Positions 20,641 through 29,878 of a DNA stretch of 64,000 bases are shown here, piece after piece. The stretch covers positions 62,001-126,000 of the forward strand of contig NZ_AHCB03000007.1 in the NCBI RefSeq assembly GCF_000238335.3, written 5' to 3'. The position numbers and the translations under genes are program-made. Numbering within the stretch: position 1 is the first letter of the stretch; the number at the start of each line of letters is the position of its first letter. Origin of the DNA: Pseudoalteromonas marina. GTDB taxonomy: Bacteria > Pseudomonadota > Gammaproteobacteria > Enterobacterales > Alteromonadaceae. The notes below the pieces were generated by a model, which did no database searches, had not been told where the DNA came from, and saw only the letters and a list, made by a program, of their open reading frames with translations.

Positions 20641-21045
20641 TCAGATGTGGATTAAGAAACTTGAAGCTATAAAAATAATGCCCGAAAAAAGCCAAACTCC
20701 ACAGTACTTCACCCAGTAATTACTATTCAGATAAGTGACATTAGGATTGTTAGAGTCAATTAAAATTGTACAATCAATCCCATTTTTAAACTGGGCTATA
20801 AGCTGATGATCAAATGCAATATAAACACTATAAATATTGCTTTTAAATTCATAGCTGACTAATATTTTTTTGTAGTAGAAAAGCTCTAAATTGCGCACAT
20901 TATTATCAATTACATTGTTAATGTTTACAATTTTACAAACTCGCCAATGGTGCTTATCATAACGAATCCTGAGCCATCTTATAAATGTTAGTAAGCTCAA
21001 CATAACGAAACAAAGCCCTAATAATAAAAGTAATAAGCTACTCAT
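20641..21045 (-). CDS. DUF3592-like membrane protein, last gene of the 3-hydroxyproline operon
   Basis: 134 residues with a hydrophobic N-terminal helix (about 2-22), a mostly polar middle and a C-terminal helix (about 110-132). The layout and the strand pattern around LVSYEFKSNIYSVYIAFDH resemble DUF3592 proteins. I am not certain of the family and know no function. Its start overlaps the stop of the reductase gene by four bases, so it is translated from the same transcript. Why a membrane protein is tied to this pathway is unclear. Confidence 0.55.
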   Translation of the reverse strand: MSSLLLLLLGLCFVMLSLLTFIRWLRIRYDKHHWRVCKIVNINNVIDNNVRNLELFYYKKILVSYEFKSNIYSVYIAFDHQLIAQFKNGIDCTILIDSNNPNVTYLNSNYWVKYCGVWLFSGIIFIASSFLIHI

Positions 21046-21986
21046 TTTTTTAATGACTTATAAATATAATGTGCAGTTATAAGATCACTTAACGCTGTGC
21101 CAACAGACTTAAATACTGTTATATCGGATTCACATTTTCTCTCATAGTTATTTTTTTTAGCTAGATCCGCAAGCTCGCCGGATATATTAGCTTCATCAAA
21201 AACTCCCTCAGAAATAGGAATCAACAATTCACCAGCTTCAGCAAGAACATTCTCCTTGCTATCTACATATACCTTACTTTGTGCGATAGTAACACTGTCA
21301 CATTCGCGCGAGTCGCAGCGATGATTACCAATCAAATCAACATGCGTACCAGGCTTTAACCAACCACCTTTAAATAATGGCGTTGGTGAACCTGTTGCGC
21401 AGCTGATCACATCGGCACTTTTAATAACTTTTTCACAACTTTGTCCGATAACAAACTCAATATCAGTAAATGCACGCTGTAAGCTATTGTGTAAAACAGC
21501 AACTTTATCTTGATTACGCCCAATTAACGTTACACATTTAAAATCGCGCACACTCAAGTGTGCTCGAACCATATACTCAGCTAAATTGCCGCTGCCAAAA
21601 AACACTAAATGCTGGCTATCTTTTCGCGATAAATAGTAGCTTGCCAAAGCAGATACTACAGCTGTGCGCCAAAGTGTTACACGTGTACCATCAACTAGAG
21701 CAAGAGGTTCACCATGAGCGCGAGAGAACAGCATTATTTTTGAATAAAGTGACGCATACTCACTATCAGTATTACTTGGAAAGTAGGTAAATGCCTTTAC
21801 TCCAATAACCTGTTCATTCCATGCTGGTAATACGGCAAATGCGTCATGGTTTGTGTCTGTTTTATCTAACTCATACACATGACGCTTGGGCATAGTAAAC
21901 TGCTGAGCAAACCCTTTTTGTAAAGCAATGCGAAGCGAGTCAAAATCTAGGACAGCATCAATTTGCGTTTGATCTATTACTTTCAT
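21042..21986 (-). CDS. Delta1-pyrroline-2-carboxylate reductase (ornithine cyclodeaminase/mu-crystallin family)
   Basis: 314 residues of the OCD/mu-crystallin fold. A Rossmann motif GSGNLAEYMVRAH (about 131-143) binds NAD(P)H, followed by DVISCATGSPTPLF and, near the end, FKSVGTALSDL, a family hallmark. Members linked to trans-3-hydroxyproline dehydratase (LhpI type) reduce delta1-pyrroline-2-carboxylate to L-proline. The dehydratase lies two genes upstream in the same operon, so this role is strongly suggested by context. True ornithine cyclodeaminase or another imine reductase cannot be excluded from sequence alone. Confidence 0.85.
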   Translation of the reverse strand: MKVIDQTQIDAVLDFDSLRIALQKGFAQQFTMPKRHVYELDKTDTNHDAFAVLPAWNEQVIGVKAFTYFPSNTDSEYASLYSKIMLFSRAHGEPLALVDGTRVTLWRTAVVSALASYYLSRKDSQHLVFFGSGNLAEYMVRAHLSVRDFKCVTLIGRNQDKVAVLHNSLQRAFTDIEFVIGQSCEKVIKSADVISCATGSPTPLFKGGWLKPGTHVDLIGNHRCDSRECDSVTIAQSKVYVDSKENVLAEAGELLIPISEGVFDEANISGELADLAKKNNYERKCESDITVFKSVGTALSDLITAHYIYKSLKK

Positions 21987-21987
21987 C

Positions 21988-23073
21988 CTACCCCTCCAAT
22001 TCGAACGGCTTAGGAGCCTGGGTTAATACTTCATAACCATTTTGAGTTATTAAAATATCGTCTTCTATTCGCACACCACCAAAATTCGGAATGTAAATAC
22101 CAGGTTCAATCGTGATCACATTACCTGCCTCTAATACATGACGGCAATTTTTATTAATAAAGGGCAACTCATGTAAAAACAAGCCAACTCCATGACCCAA
22201 CCCTTGCCCTGCCCATTTACCAAAACCAGAGTCATCGAGTACTTTCTGTGAGATATTTTGTAAGTCTAGACAGTCAACACCTGCTTTGAGTAGGTTGATC
22301 GCTGCTTGCTGAGCATTGCTTACGCTTTGATAGATTGCTGATTGTTTCTTTGAAGCTTTACCAAGTACATAACTGCGAGTCATATCAGAGCGGTAACCAT
22401 TCACCACTGCGCCAAAGTCAAGAGTAATAAAATCACCTTTAGATAGAGTACGTTCACTCGGGCTGCCATGAGGCAGTGCACAACGCTCTCCAAACATTAA
22501 AATAGTGGCAAACGACATTCCTTCAGAGCCTAGTTTTTGCATTCTGAATTCAAGTTCCAGCGCTAGGTCTCGCTCTGTTACACCTTCTTTAAAATAGGGT
22601 AATGTTTGTCTAAGCGCTTCGTCAGCAATGGCCGCAGCCGCTTTTATTTGCTCGACTTCCCAATCATTTTTAACCATGCGTAAACGTTCAACCATACCGG
22701 TAACTTGTGTAACTGTATGACTAGTTAACTCACTTGCCACTTGCTGCCAAAGCGCAACATCAATAAAAGCGGCATCAAAACCTAATTGACTATTAGTCGT
22801 TAAAAAACGATTTATGCACTGACCTAATGTTTCACTATCACGATCACGGCTGACAACCTCAAAGCCAATAGACTCTTCTTGAGCTCGGCCAAAATAGCGA
22901 TAATCGGTTATTAGTACACTTTCCTCCGCAGTTATTAACGCGTAAGCAGCATTACCGCTAAAGCCACTTAAGTAACGAATATTTTCATGGCCTAATACGA
23001 GTAGCGCTGTTAACCCATTTTTTTTTAATGCCTGCTTTAGTAATTGTTGGCGAGAGGTAAATTGATTTTTCAT
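21988..23073 (-). CDS. M24 family Xaa-Pro aminopeptidase / dipeptidase
   Basis: 361 residues. N-terminal creatinase-like domain (about 8-130), then the pita-bread domain with the five metal ligands: Asp of ITLDFGA, Asp of YRSDMTRSY, His of GLGHGVGLFLHE, Glu of TIEPGIY and Glu of VRIEDD. Such enzymes release the residue before proline, or split Xaa-Pro dipeptides, in the cytoplasm. The start overlaps the end of the dehydratase gene by four bases, so the two are coupled. Proline- and hydroxyproline-rich peptides from collagen are the likely substrates. Confidence 0.9.
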   Translation of the reverse strand: MKNQFTSRQQLLKQALKKNGLTALLVLGHENIRYLSGFSGNAAYALITAEESVLITDYRYFGRAQEESIGFEVVSRDRDSETLGQCINRFLTTNSQLGFDAAFIDVALWQQVASELTSHTVTQVTGMVERLRMVKNDWEVEQIKAAAAIADEALRQTLPYFKEGVTERDLALELEFRMQKLGSEGMSFATILMFGERCALPHGSPSERTLSKGDFITLDFGAVVNGYRSDMTRSYVLGKASKKQSAIYQSVSNAQQAAINLLKAGVDCLDLQNISQKVLDDSGFGKWAGQGLGHGVGLFLHELPFINKNCRHVLEAGNVITIEPGIYIPNFGGVRIEDDILITQNGYEVLTQAPKPFELEG

Positions 23074-24116
23074 CGAAATATAAATCCTTGCTTTAGGGGA
23101 TCATTTGGATCAATTAAAAAAGTATGTTTGCCAGTGACAAAAGCTTCACCGCTCACTCTAGGTATTACTGCATGGGTATCAGCTAACATGCGTTGCGCTT
23201 TTAGCTCAACTGAAAATATAGAGCCTAAAATACTCTCTATTTTTATTTGCTGTCCTAATTTAAGCCTGCCTTTTGCAAACTCTAATGCAGCTCTGGCACT
23301 CACGCCGGTACCAGTAGGGCTGCGATCTAATTCGCCCTCAGCAAAAATGCAGACATGGCGGCTAAATACAGAATGACTTTTTTGTGAATTTGAATAGAAA
23401 ATCACCCCATATAAAAAACTTAATGCATCATCGGTCGGGTGTTTTGGTTGGTAGTGGCTATTAACATCCTGCTTAATGATTTTTCCTAAGCTAATAATTT
23501 GTTCATGATTGTTGGGCGCCAAACTTACATCCAAAGTATCAGCATCTACAAAAGCATAATAAGCGCCGCCATAAGCAATATCACAATTGACGGTACCAAA
23601 CAGAGGTATCTCTATTGGCATATCAAGTTTTTCTGCATAACTTGCAACATTATCAAAACAAACACTTATTAGTTGGTTATTTCGAAGAGTAATATACGCC
23701 TTGATAAGCCCTGCAGGTGTATCTATACGTAATTCATTAACGCCTTCAATAAAGTTGCAAATGCTGCTATCTTTAGCTGCTGTGGCAAGCGCAATGATAG
23801 CGTGACCACACATTGTGCTATAGCCTTCATTATGTAAAAACAGTACGCCAAAATGGCTATCTTTACGTTCAGGTTTTGTGATCAACGCGCCGTACATATC
23901 AGCATGACCTCGGGGTTCGAACATCAGTGCTTTACGTAGGTGATCGAATCTTGTTAGGCAATCAGCTCGCTTTTCAATCATGGTTTGCCCTTGTAGTTCA
24001 GCAAACCCATCAATGATTATGCGTAAAGGTTCACCGCCGGTATGCATATCAAGAGTATCCACTTGCAGCCAACCATCTTTAGGCTGTTGCCAATGAGAAT
24101 ATAAACTGTTCGTCAT
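23070..24116 (-). CDS. trans-3-hydroxy-L-proline dehydratase
   Basis: 348 residues of the proline racemase superfamily. The two active-site positions are Cys103 (STMCGHAI) and Thr268 (DRSPTGTG). Racemases and 4-hydroxyproline epimerases carry Cys at both places. A Cys/Thr pair, as in the human enzyme L3HYPDH, marks trans-3-hydroxyproline dehydratase, which forms delta1-pyrroline-2-carboxylate. The matching reductase is two genes downstream, which supports the call. It is the first gene of a tightly overlapping four-gene unit. No operator copy lies directly in front, so it may be read through from the TonB receptor gene or have its own promoter. Confidence 0.9.
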   Translation of the reverse strand: MTNSLYSHWQQPKDGWLQVDTLDMHTGGEPLRIIIDGFAELQGQTMIEKRADCLTRFDHLRKALMFEPRGHADMYGALITKPERKDSHFGVLFLHNEGYSTMCGHAIIALATAAKDSSICNFIEGVNELRIDTPAGLIKAYITLRNNQLISVCFDNVASYAEKLDMPIEIPLFGTVNCDIAYGGAYYAFVDADTLDVSLAPNNHEQIISLGKIIKQDVNSHYQPKHPTDDALSFLYGVIFYSNSQKSHSVFSRHVCIFAEGELDRSPTGTGVSARAALEFAKGRLKLGQQIKIESILGSIFSVELKAQRMLADTHAVIPRVSGEAFVTGKHTFLIDPNDPLKQGFIFR

Positions 24117-24280
24117 AGTTAACCTTAAAATTTATACGAAAAATGCCAAGCAGTTTCCTGCTCAGCATTAAGGCTGTATGGCTCAAATGAGCATGTGCTT
24201 AAACATCAAAACAACACACTAAATTACCCTAAGATAAATAGCTTAGTCCGCTGTTTTCAAACAGCTGTTTCACTAGGGAG

Positions 24281-27274
24281 TTAAAACTCTATACGTGCAA
24301 GTAAAGACACATAACGCGCGCCTTGACGCCCCGTCACGAGTCCATAGTCTGGATTCAGTTCTAAGCCATTATCACCGTACTGCGCACGCTCTTCATTGAT
24401 TGACATAGCACTATCACCATCAAATAAGTTATAGACGGTGCCTTTTAAAGTCATATTGGTACCAAAAAAGTCCGTGTAATAGGTCAATGACATATCGATA
24501 TTCGTTAACCAAGGTAGGTTTCCTTTGCTACCACGAGGAGCTGGATTACCATTTTCATCGTAATGTGATGCTTGATCATAATATTGACTAATACACGCAT
24601 CCCATGGATTCCCTTCAGCACAACTATCAACGCCCGCTGGATGAACTGAGAAGTAACTTTTGGGGCGGCCTGACGTAGTCCGGGCAACAAGACCTACTGT
24701 CAATGCTTCAGTAATATTGTAGGCACCACTAAATTTAAGAGCATGACGGTGGTCGTTAGGTAAATTACCATAACCGTGATCCATCAAGTCACCGTAGTCA
24801 TAAGAAGTTGTCCAGCCTGGGTCGGCTTGATCATTATCCGTTTTAACTAATCCTTCAGTATTACCATAACTATGCGACCAGGTATATGAGGTGTTAATAC
24901 GTAAATCATCCGTCACATTGCCGTCTAAGGTAAACTCAAGTGCTAAGTACTTTCGCTTCGCCTCTGGTAAAGCAAGTTCATCAGCACTTAAATTAACCTC
25001 ATCAATCTGCCCATCACCGTCAAAATCATATGACATTTGAATAGCTTCACCTGGGTTATTAAGCACATAATAAGAGCCTTGACCCACGTTATCGGTAATG
25101 CCCATTTCTGCCAGCTTTTTAGCTAATACCGGGCCGACATCAGTGTCTTCAACACTGCGTCCAAGATCACGATAAATAGCGCGTACACCTGCTGACATAG
25201 TATCGAACACTTCTTGCTGATAGCCGATAGTAAATTCATCACTGTACATTGGTTTTAATGCAGATGAAGCAATCAACCCTGGTTCAGTAATACCACGCTG
25301 GCGCCAACGCCTATCTCGCAGCATATCTCCTCTGCTTGGCGAGCCATCAGCCATTAAACTTGGTGCACCGTTTGCGTCTAGTTCATCTAACTCAAAGTAC
25401 TCAAACCATTCAATCGAAGCAGATCCTTGAGTTATATTCATGTTCGCAGATACGGGTTGGAAATAACGTCCATATGTAGCAAAGATCTTAGCACTGCCAT
25501 CACCCGACACATCATAAATAGCTTGCAAACGCGGTGCTATTTGATTGTCAATATCAACAAAGGCACGACCATCTGATACCGTGTTTTCAAACTGGCTATA
25601 GCGTAGCCCCATGTTAAGCACTAAACTATCGGTTGCTTGCCATGAATCATTAATATAAAAAGCGAGTGAAGTTGTATCAGAATCGACTTCGCGACTTCGT
25701 ACTCGTCTTTCTATATAGTCACTCCCCAAAGGTGCACCTGATATATCATTTTCACCGGCAGTTTTAACTGTCCACCAACCCTCTGCATCACCTATGCCGT
25801 TTTGGCCTTCAAAGTAATCAACTTTTACATTAGTGTAATCGACACCAAACTGGATTGAGTGCATGTCTAGATCCCAGTTGAAATCAACTCTTGCTTGGTC
25901 GCGCGTAAACTCTTGTTCAGTCACAGACGAGTTTGTATGTTGACTCAAAGTGACAAAGCCATCACGTTCATCCCAAACACCTGGCTTTGGTGATGCAACC
26001 ACATTTTCAACGTTTTCAGTCACTCGCCCAACGACTGCTGAAACAGAAAAAGTATCAGTTAGGTAGCCATTATAATTTAAGCTATATACTTTACCGCCAT
26101 CTTCCCCTGGCGCATCCACACCTTGTTGCTCACCAATCACATCCTCTTGCCAGCTATAAGCAAAGGTTTTATCGGTCCAAGTGCGCTTATTATTCATCGC
26201 TGAAAAACCCACAGAGTGATCTTCGTTTATAAACCAATCTACTTTTGTGAACCAGCGGTCTTCATCACGCTCAAAGTCAGAAAAAGTTGTTTGCCCTGCG
26301 CCTGTAGACTCTTCACGGCGAGGTGCGAATAAGCCATAAAAAAACAGGGTATCTTCGATGATTGCACCACTAGCCCATAACTGCAGTTCTTTAAAGTCGT
26401 AACTACTTTGCTGTGTATTGGTGCTAATTGTGCCATTTTCTTGATAAATAGAATCGTGCTGGCTACGTAAACTATCAGGATCCCAACGTACTTCTGCCCC
26501 GAAGTTAAAATCATTATCGCCCGATTTAGACACCGCATTAACAATACCGCCAAGTGCTCCACCAAATTTTGGACTAACACCCCCTGTTTTCACTTGCGTT
26601 TGTGAAATAGCTTCCCATGGCAAGCGAATTGAGCCCAGACCTGTACGAATACTGGTTACGTTTAAGCCATTAAAGTAATAACCATTTTCAGCTGCTGATG
26701 AACCACCAAAGCTCGACGCACCATTAAAATTTGCGCCGCCCGGAGCGGCAGTGCCTGGAGCTAGTAAAGCGATACTTTCAAACCCTGTGTTTACTGGCAT
26801 TGCTTTTAATTCAGCATCACTGAATGTTAAACCCGAAGTAGATGAGGCCATATCAACACGGCGAATGGCGGATCCCGTAACGGCAATACGCTCAATATCG
26901 CTACCTGCTTTGTATAATTGTGCATCGAGAATAATGGATTGCCCAATCGTCACAGCGACATTTTCTTCAACTAATGGCTCAAAACCTTCTTTACTAATGG
27001 TTACATCATAAGTGCCCACTGGCACATTGCGCAGTAAATAGTCACCATCATTATTACTGATAATGGTATACACTAAGCCTTTACTTTTATGTTTTAAAGT
27101 TATTGTAGCCCCTGTTAAATCGTTGCCAGCTTGTGCCACTACATGACCTTTAACAATGCTGCTACCATCAACGGCCTTAACAGCAGGAGCCATCATTAAT
27201 GCTGCTGTTACCGCCGTTGCTAATAACGTTTTTACGCCTGTTCCCCGAGTTTGCTTCTTATTATATGTAAACAT
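24281..27274 (-). CDS. TonB-dependent receptor, Oar type, with carboxypeptidase-regulatory-like domain
   Basis: 997 residues. Signal peptide ending in APAVKA, then a carboxypeptidase-regulatory-like domain (about 38-118; VKGHVVAQAGNDLTGATITLKHKSK..), a plug domain (about 125-250) and a long beta-barrel ending in Phe (SLLARIEF). These receptors take large ligands, peptides or glycans through the outer membrane with energy from TonB-ExbBD. AAGGAAC precedes the start. An operator copy lies 64 bp upstream of the start (27338-27353). With collagenase, peptidases and hydroxyproline genes around, uptake of collagen-derived peptides is a reasonable inference. Confidence 0.93.
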   Translation of the reverse strand: MFTYNKKQTRGTGVKTLLATAVTAALMMAPAVKAVDGSSIVKGHVVAQAGNDLTGATITLKHKSKGLVYTIISNNDGDYLLRNVPVGTYDVTISKEGFEPLVEENVAVTIGQSIILDAQLYKAGSDIERIAVTGSAIRRVDMASSTSGLTFSDAELKAMPVNTGFESIALLAPGTAAPGGANFNGASSFGGSSAAENGYYFNGLNVTSIRTGLGSIRLPWEAISQTQVKTGGVSPKFGGALGGIVNAVSKSGDNDFNFGAEVRWDPDSLRSQHDSIYQENGTISTNTQQSSYDFKELQLWASGAIIEDTLFFYGLFAPRREESTGAGQTTFSDFERDEDRWFTKVDWFINEDHSVGFSAMNNKRTWTDKTFAYSWQEDVIGEQQGVDAPGEDGGKVYSLNYNGYLTDTFSVSAVVGRVTENVENVVASPKPGVWDERDGFVTLSQHTNSSVTEQEFTRDQARVDFNWDLDMHSIQFGVDYTNVKVDYFEGQNGIGDAEGWWTVKTAGENDISGAPLGSDYIERRVRSREVDSDTTSLAFYINDSWQATDSLVLNMGLRYSQFENTVSDGRAFVDIDNQIAPRLQAIYDVSGDGSAKIFATYGRYFQPVSANMNITQGSASIEWFEYFELDELDANGAPSLMADGSPSRGDMLRDRRWRQRGITEPGLIASSALKPMYSDEFTIGYQQEVFDTMSAGVRAIYRDLGRSVEDTDVGPVLAKKLAEMGITDNVGQGSYYVLNNPGEAIQMSYDFDGDGQIDEVNLSADELALPEAKRKYLALEFTLDGNVTDDLRINTSYTWSHSYGNTEGLVKTDNDQADPGWTTSYDYGDLMDHGYGNLPNDHRHALKFSGAYNITEALTVGLVARTTSGRPKSYFSVHPAGVDSCAEGNPWDACISQYYDQASHYDENGNPAPRGSKGNLPWLTNIDMSLTYYTDFFGTNMTLKGTVYNLFDGDSAMSINEERAQYGDNGLELNPDYGLVTGRQGARYVSLLARIEF

Positions 27275-27337
27275 GTAAATGTTCCTTTGATTTTTGTTGT
27301 CTGTCTAACCTCGACAACAAAAATATACACACATTAC

Positions 27338-27353
27338 ATATTGTATACAATAT
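27338..27353. promoter_or_regulatory. Operator copy 1 (ATATTGTATACAATAT) before the TonB receptor
   Basis: A perfect 16-bp palindrome, 64 bp upstream of the receptor start. The same core TTGTATACAA recurs at 31140, 34968, 39240 (one change) and 45007, always in front of island genes. The size and symmetry fit a GntR/FCD operator. Confidence 0.85.
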
Positions 27354-27446
27354 TAAATATACATAAAATTCACATTAAAAAATAACCAACTGATCTTAAT
27401 AGTAAAAAAATTTATGAACTTTCGACCCAACAGAAAGGAGCTATTT

Positions 27447-27515
27447 ATGGTGTTAATTGGAATAATAAAAAGGAAGGAAGACATCGCTACTGTCTTATTG
27501 CTGCTGGAAAGCTAA
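27447..27515 (+). CDS. Possible 22-residue small ORF
   Basis: ATG at 27447 preceded by AAAGGAG with 7-base spacing, encoding MVLIGIIKRKEDIATVLLLLES. It lies between the regulator and receptor genes, on the opposite strand. The ribosome-binding site is good, but coding is unproven and I know no relative. Confidence 0.25.
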   Translation: MVLIGIIKRKEDIATVLLLLES

Positions 27516-27576
27516 AGCGATGCCTAAAGTTATAAATTAGAGTTTAGTAGCCTGTATTCATTGCCACGTATACTTT

Positions 27577-28248
27577 TTATTTACTTTTTTCGTCTTCTAA
27601 TTTTATGAGTAATTTTTTTATATCGTTTTTAGCTTTAACAATATGATTTTTTAGAAATTCACAGGCTTTTTTACTGTCTTTAGCACGACATAACTCAAGT
27701 AAAGTACGATGCTCCTCAGGAGCTGTTGTTAAACCACCAGCTAATAAAATATGCATACGTACATAACGCTCAGAGTTTTTACTATACATATCAACTAACT
27801 CTCGGGTTTGTGGTCTTGAAGCACGACAGTATAATTTAGCGTGAAATTGACTATTTAAATCTCCAGTAGCTAAATGAGTATCACCTGCCTCCATAGCGCT
27901 TTCGAGCTCAGTTAATATTAGCTCTGCATCAATTAAATCCTGATCAGTTAAGCTATTTATCGAATGCTTTAGTAGTTCCGCTTCGAGCAATGCTCTTAAA
28001 TCAAAAATCTCATCAATTTGAGATGCCGAAAGCTGTGTAGCAGTCGCACCTTTATGAGCTTCAAAGTTGACTAACCCTTCAGCTTCGAGTTGAAGCAAAG
28101 CTTCACGTACTGGAATCCGACTTACGTTTAGCTCAGTGGCTAATGCTGCTTGACGTAGCGGATCACCCGCTTTGATTTCACCTGAAAGAATTTTTTCGCG
28201 GATAGCTTCTGCAACAAGCTGAGTTCGAGTTTTATGTTCTATGGCCAT
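27577..28248 (-). CDS. GntR family (FCD subfamily) transcriptional regulator
   Basis: 223 residues from the ATG at 28246-28248 (an in-frame ATG seven codons upstream, at 28267-28269, is possible). N-terminal winged helix (about 1-70) with ELNVSRIPVREALLQLEAEGLV as recognition region, then the all-helical FCD ligand domain (FDLRALLEAELLKHSI, LNSQFHAKLYCRASRP, EEHRTLLELCRAKD) with metal-binding His/Asp residues. FCD regulators often repress catabolic genes until an acid intermediate binds. It is the only regulator gene in the island, so I infer that it binds the TTGTATACAA palindromes, perhaps releasing them on a hydroxyproline intermediate. Confidence 0.92.
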   Translation of the reverse strand: MAIEHKTRTQLVAEAIREKILSGEIKAGDPLRQAALATELNVSRIPVREALLQLEAEGLVNFEAHKGATATQLSASQIDEIFDLRALLEAELLKHSINSLTDQDLIDAELILTELESAMEAGDTHLATGDLNSQFHAKLYCRASRPQTRELVDMYSKNSERYVRMHILLAGGLTTAPEEHRTLLELCRAKDSKKACEFLKNHIVKAKNDIKKLLIKLEDEKSK

Positions 28249-28368
28249 AGTAATTTCTATAAATTGCATTTAATATGCATTATACCTATGAAAACACGCA
28301 TGCCAAGTTAGAATCCTTCATAATAAAGAGATAGCGGGAAATGCAATTTCCACTCCCGCTACAATTAA

Positions 28369-29865
28369 CTAAGACTGATAGCAAATTGGTCGCAAAAATC
28401 TCAACATTGCATTTAACCCAACAGAAGTGCTGCGAACATCTGTGGAGCTTGGAAAAGGTCCACCATGGTTCATTGAGCCACATACTTCTACGCCGGTTGG
28501 CATTTGATTGTGTATTAAACGCCCTACTTTGTATTTCAGCTCTTCTATAACGTGTTCAGCTTTAGCTAAATCATCAGCGCTGTCATGCACACTTGCCGTA
28601 AGCTGCCCTTCAAGCGCTGCTACTAGTAAGCTTAACTGCTCCATGCTTTCATAACGAACCAATAAAGCGGCTGGGCCAAATACTTCTTCACGTAACATTG
28701 GAGTTGCTAAATAAGTATCAACATTACATGCAAATACGTGGGCATTACCATGAAAGTCTTCTGTGAGTTCCCCTTTAGCAATAAGCTCTACGTTTTCGAG
28801 CTCACTGCGCTGGCTAACTTGCTTTTTAAAGGTCTTCACAATACCTGGGGTTAATAAAGTATCTGAGGCGGCTGCACTAATGCAGTTGGCTACCTCGGCT
28901 TCTAATTCATCACAGCCCGTTGGTACCAGCCATAAGCCAGGACTGGTACAAAATTGGCCATTACCCATTAGCATTGATTGGCAAAGAGCTTCACCCATAG
29001 CTTTACCTTCATTTTGCGCTTTATTGGGTAAAACTATTTGTGGGTTTATGCTACCTAGCTCACCATAAAATGGAATTGGTTCTTGGCGTTTCGCTATAGT
29101 AGCTTGCAGTAAGTTAGCCACATTAAACGACCCAGTAAAACCGACTGCTTTAATGGCCGGAGCTGCGACTAATTGATGCGAAATATCGTAAACATCACTT
29201 TGCAGCACTGAAAATACACCTAGCGGCATATCACATTCTTTAATCGCAGCAAGCGCTGCACGAGCCATTAGCTCCCCTGTGCCTGGATGCGCAGTATGAT
29301 TTTTAACAACCACTGGGCAGCCTGCTGCAAGTGCGGCGGCGGTATCCCCTCCGAGTGTTGAAAATGCATACGGAAAATTAGACGCACCAAATACAGCTAC
29401 AGGCCCAAGCGGTAAGTAATTAAGCTCTGTACGAGGTTTAGGTAGTGGCGAGCGATTACTATCAGCTTCATCAAGCAGCTTTAAACCTAGTGGTGAATCT
29501 GGGTTTTCACGCAGTGCACTGGCAAATGCTTTTAACTGATTAACCGTACGCATTCGCTCACCTTGTAAGCGTGCCATAGGTAAATTGGTTTCTTGCGCGG
29601 TTTGCGTTAGTAAATCATCGCCAAGTGCTAAAATTTGCTCTGCAATACACTCTAAAAAATCTGCACGCTGACTAAAACTCGTTTTTCTGTACTCGATAAA
29701 AGCATTATCAGCAGCATCAACTGCCGTATTTAACTGAGTACTCGTTACATTAAAGTAGCGTGTCGATAATGGTTGATTTTTAGCCGGTGAAAAGGCTTGA
29801 AATTCACCTTGCTCAGCGCGACCTTGCCATTGTCCGGCAATTAGGCTTTGTCCTGTTAATGTCAT
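28369..29865 (-). CDS. 2,5-dioxovalerate (alpha-ketoglutaric semialdehyde) dehydrogenase
   Basis: 498 residues of the aldehyde dehydrogenase superfamily. Visible: GPVAVFGASNFPYAFS, the cofactor region FTGSF, the general-base Glu in PFYGELGSINP, and the catalytic Cys in GNGQFCTSPG. The sequence pattern is that of the alpha-ketoglutarate semialdehyde dehydrogenases of hydroxyproline and sugar-acid pathways. It oxidises the semialdehyde, made by the DapA-type deaminase, to 2-oxoglutarate, which enters the TCA cycle. It follows the epimerase gene by 13 bp in one operon. Confidence 0.92.
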   Translation of the reverse strand: MTLTGQSLIAGQWQGRAEQGEFQAFSPAKNQPLSTRYFNVTSTQLNTAVDAADNAFIEYRKTSFSQRADFLECIAEQILALGDDLLTQTAQETNLPMARLQGERMRTVNQLKAFASALRENPDSPLGLKLLDEADSNRSPLPKPRTELNYLPLGPVAVFGASNFPYAFSTLGGDTAAALAAGCPVVVKNHTAHPGTGELMARAALAAIKECDMPLGVFSVLQSDVYDISHQLVAAPAIKAVGFTGSFNVANLLQATIAKRQEPIPFYGELGSINPQIVLPNKAQNEGKAMGEALCQSMLMGNGQFCTSPGLWLVPTGCDELEAEVANCISAAASDTLLTPGIVKTFKKQVSQRSELENVELIAKGELTEDFHGNAHVFACNVDTYLATPMLREEVFGPAALLVRYESMEQLSLLVAALEGQLTASVHDSADDLAKAEHVIEELKYKVGRLIHNQMPTGVEVCGSMNHGGPFPSSTDVRSTSVGLNAMLRFLRPICYQS

Positions 29866-29878
29866 GCTTTTCTCCTCG

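Noticed and set aside
23070..24116. A second 4-hydroxyproline epimerase or proline racemase
   Set aside because: The second catalytic cysteine is replaced by threonine, as in trans-3-hydroxyproline dehydratase, and the reductase partner is in the operon.
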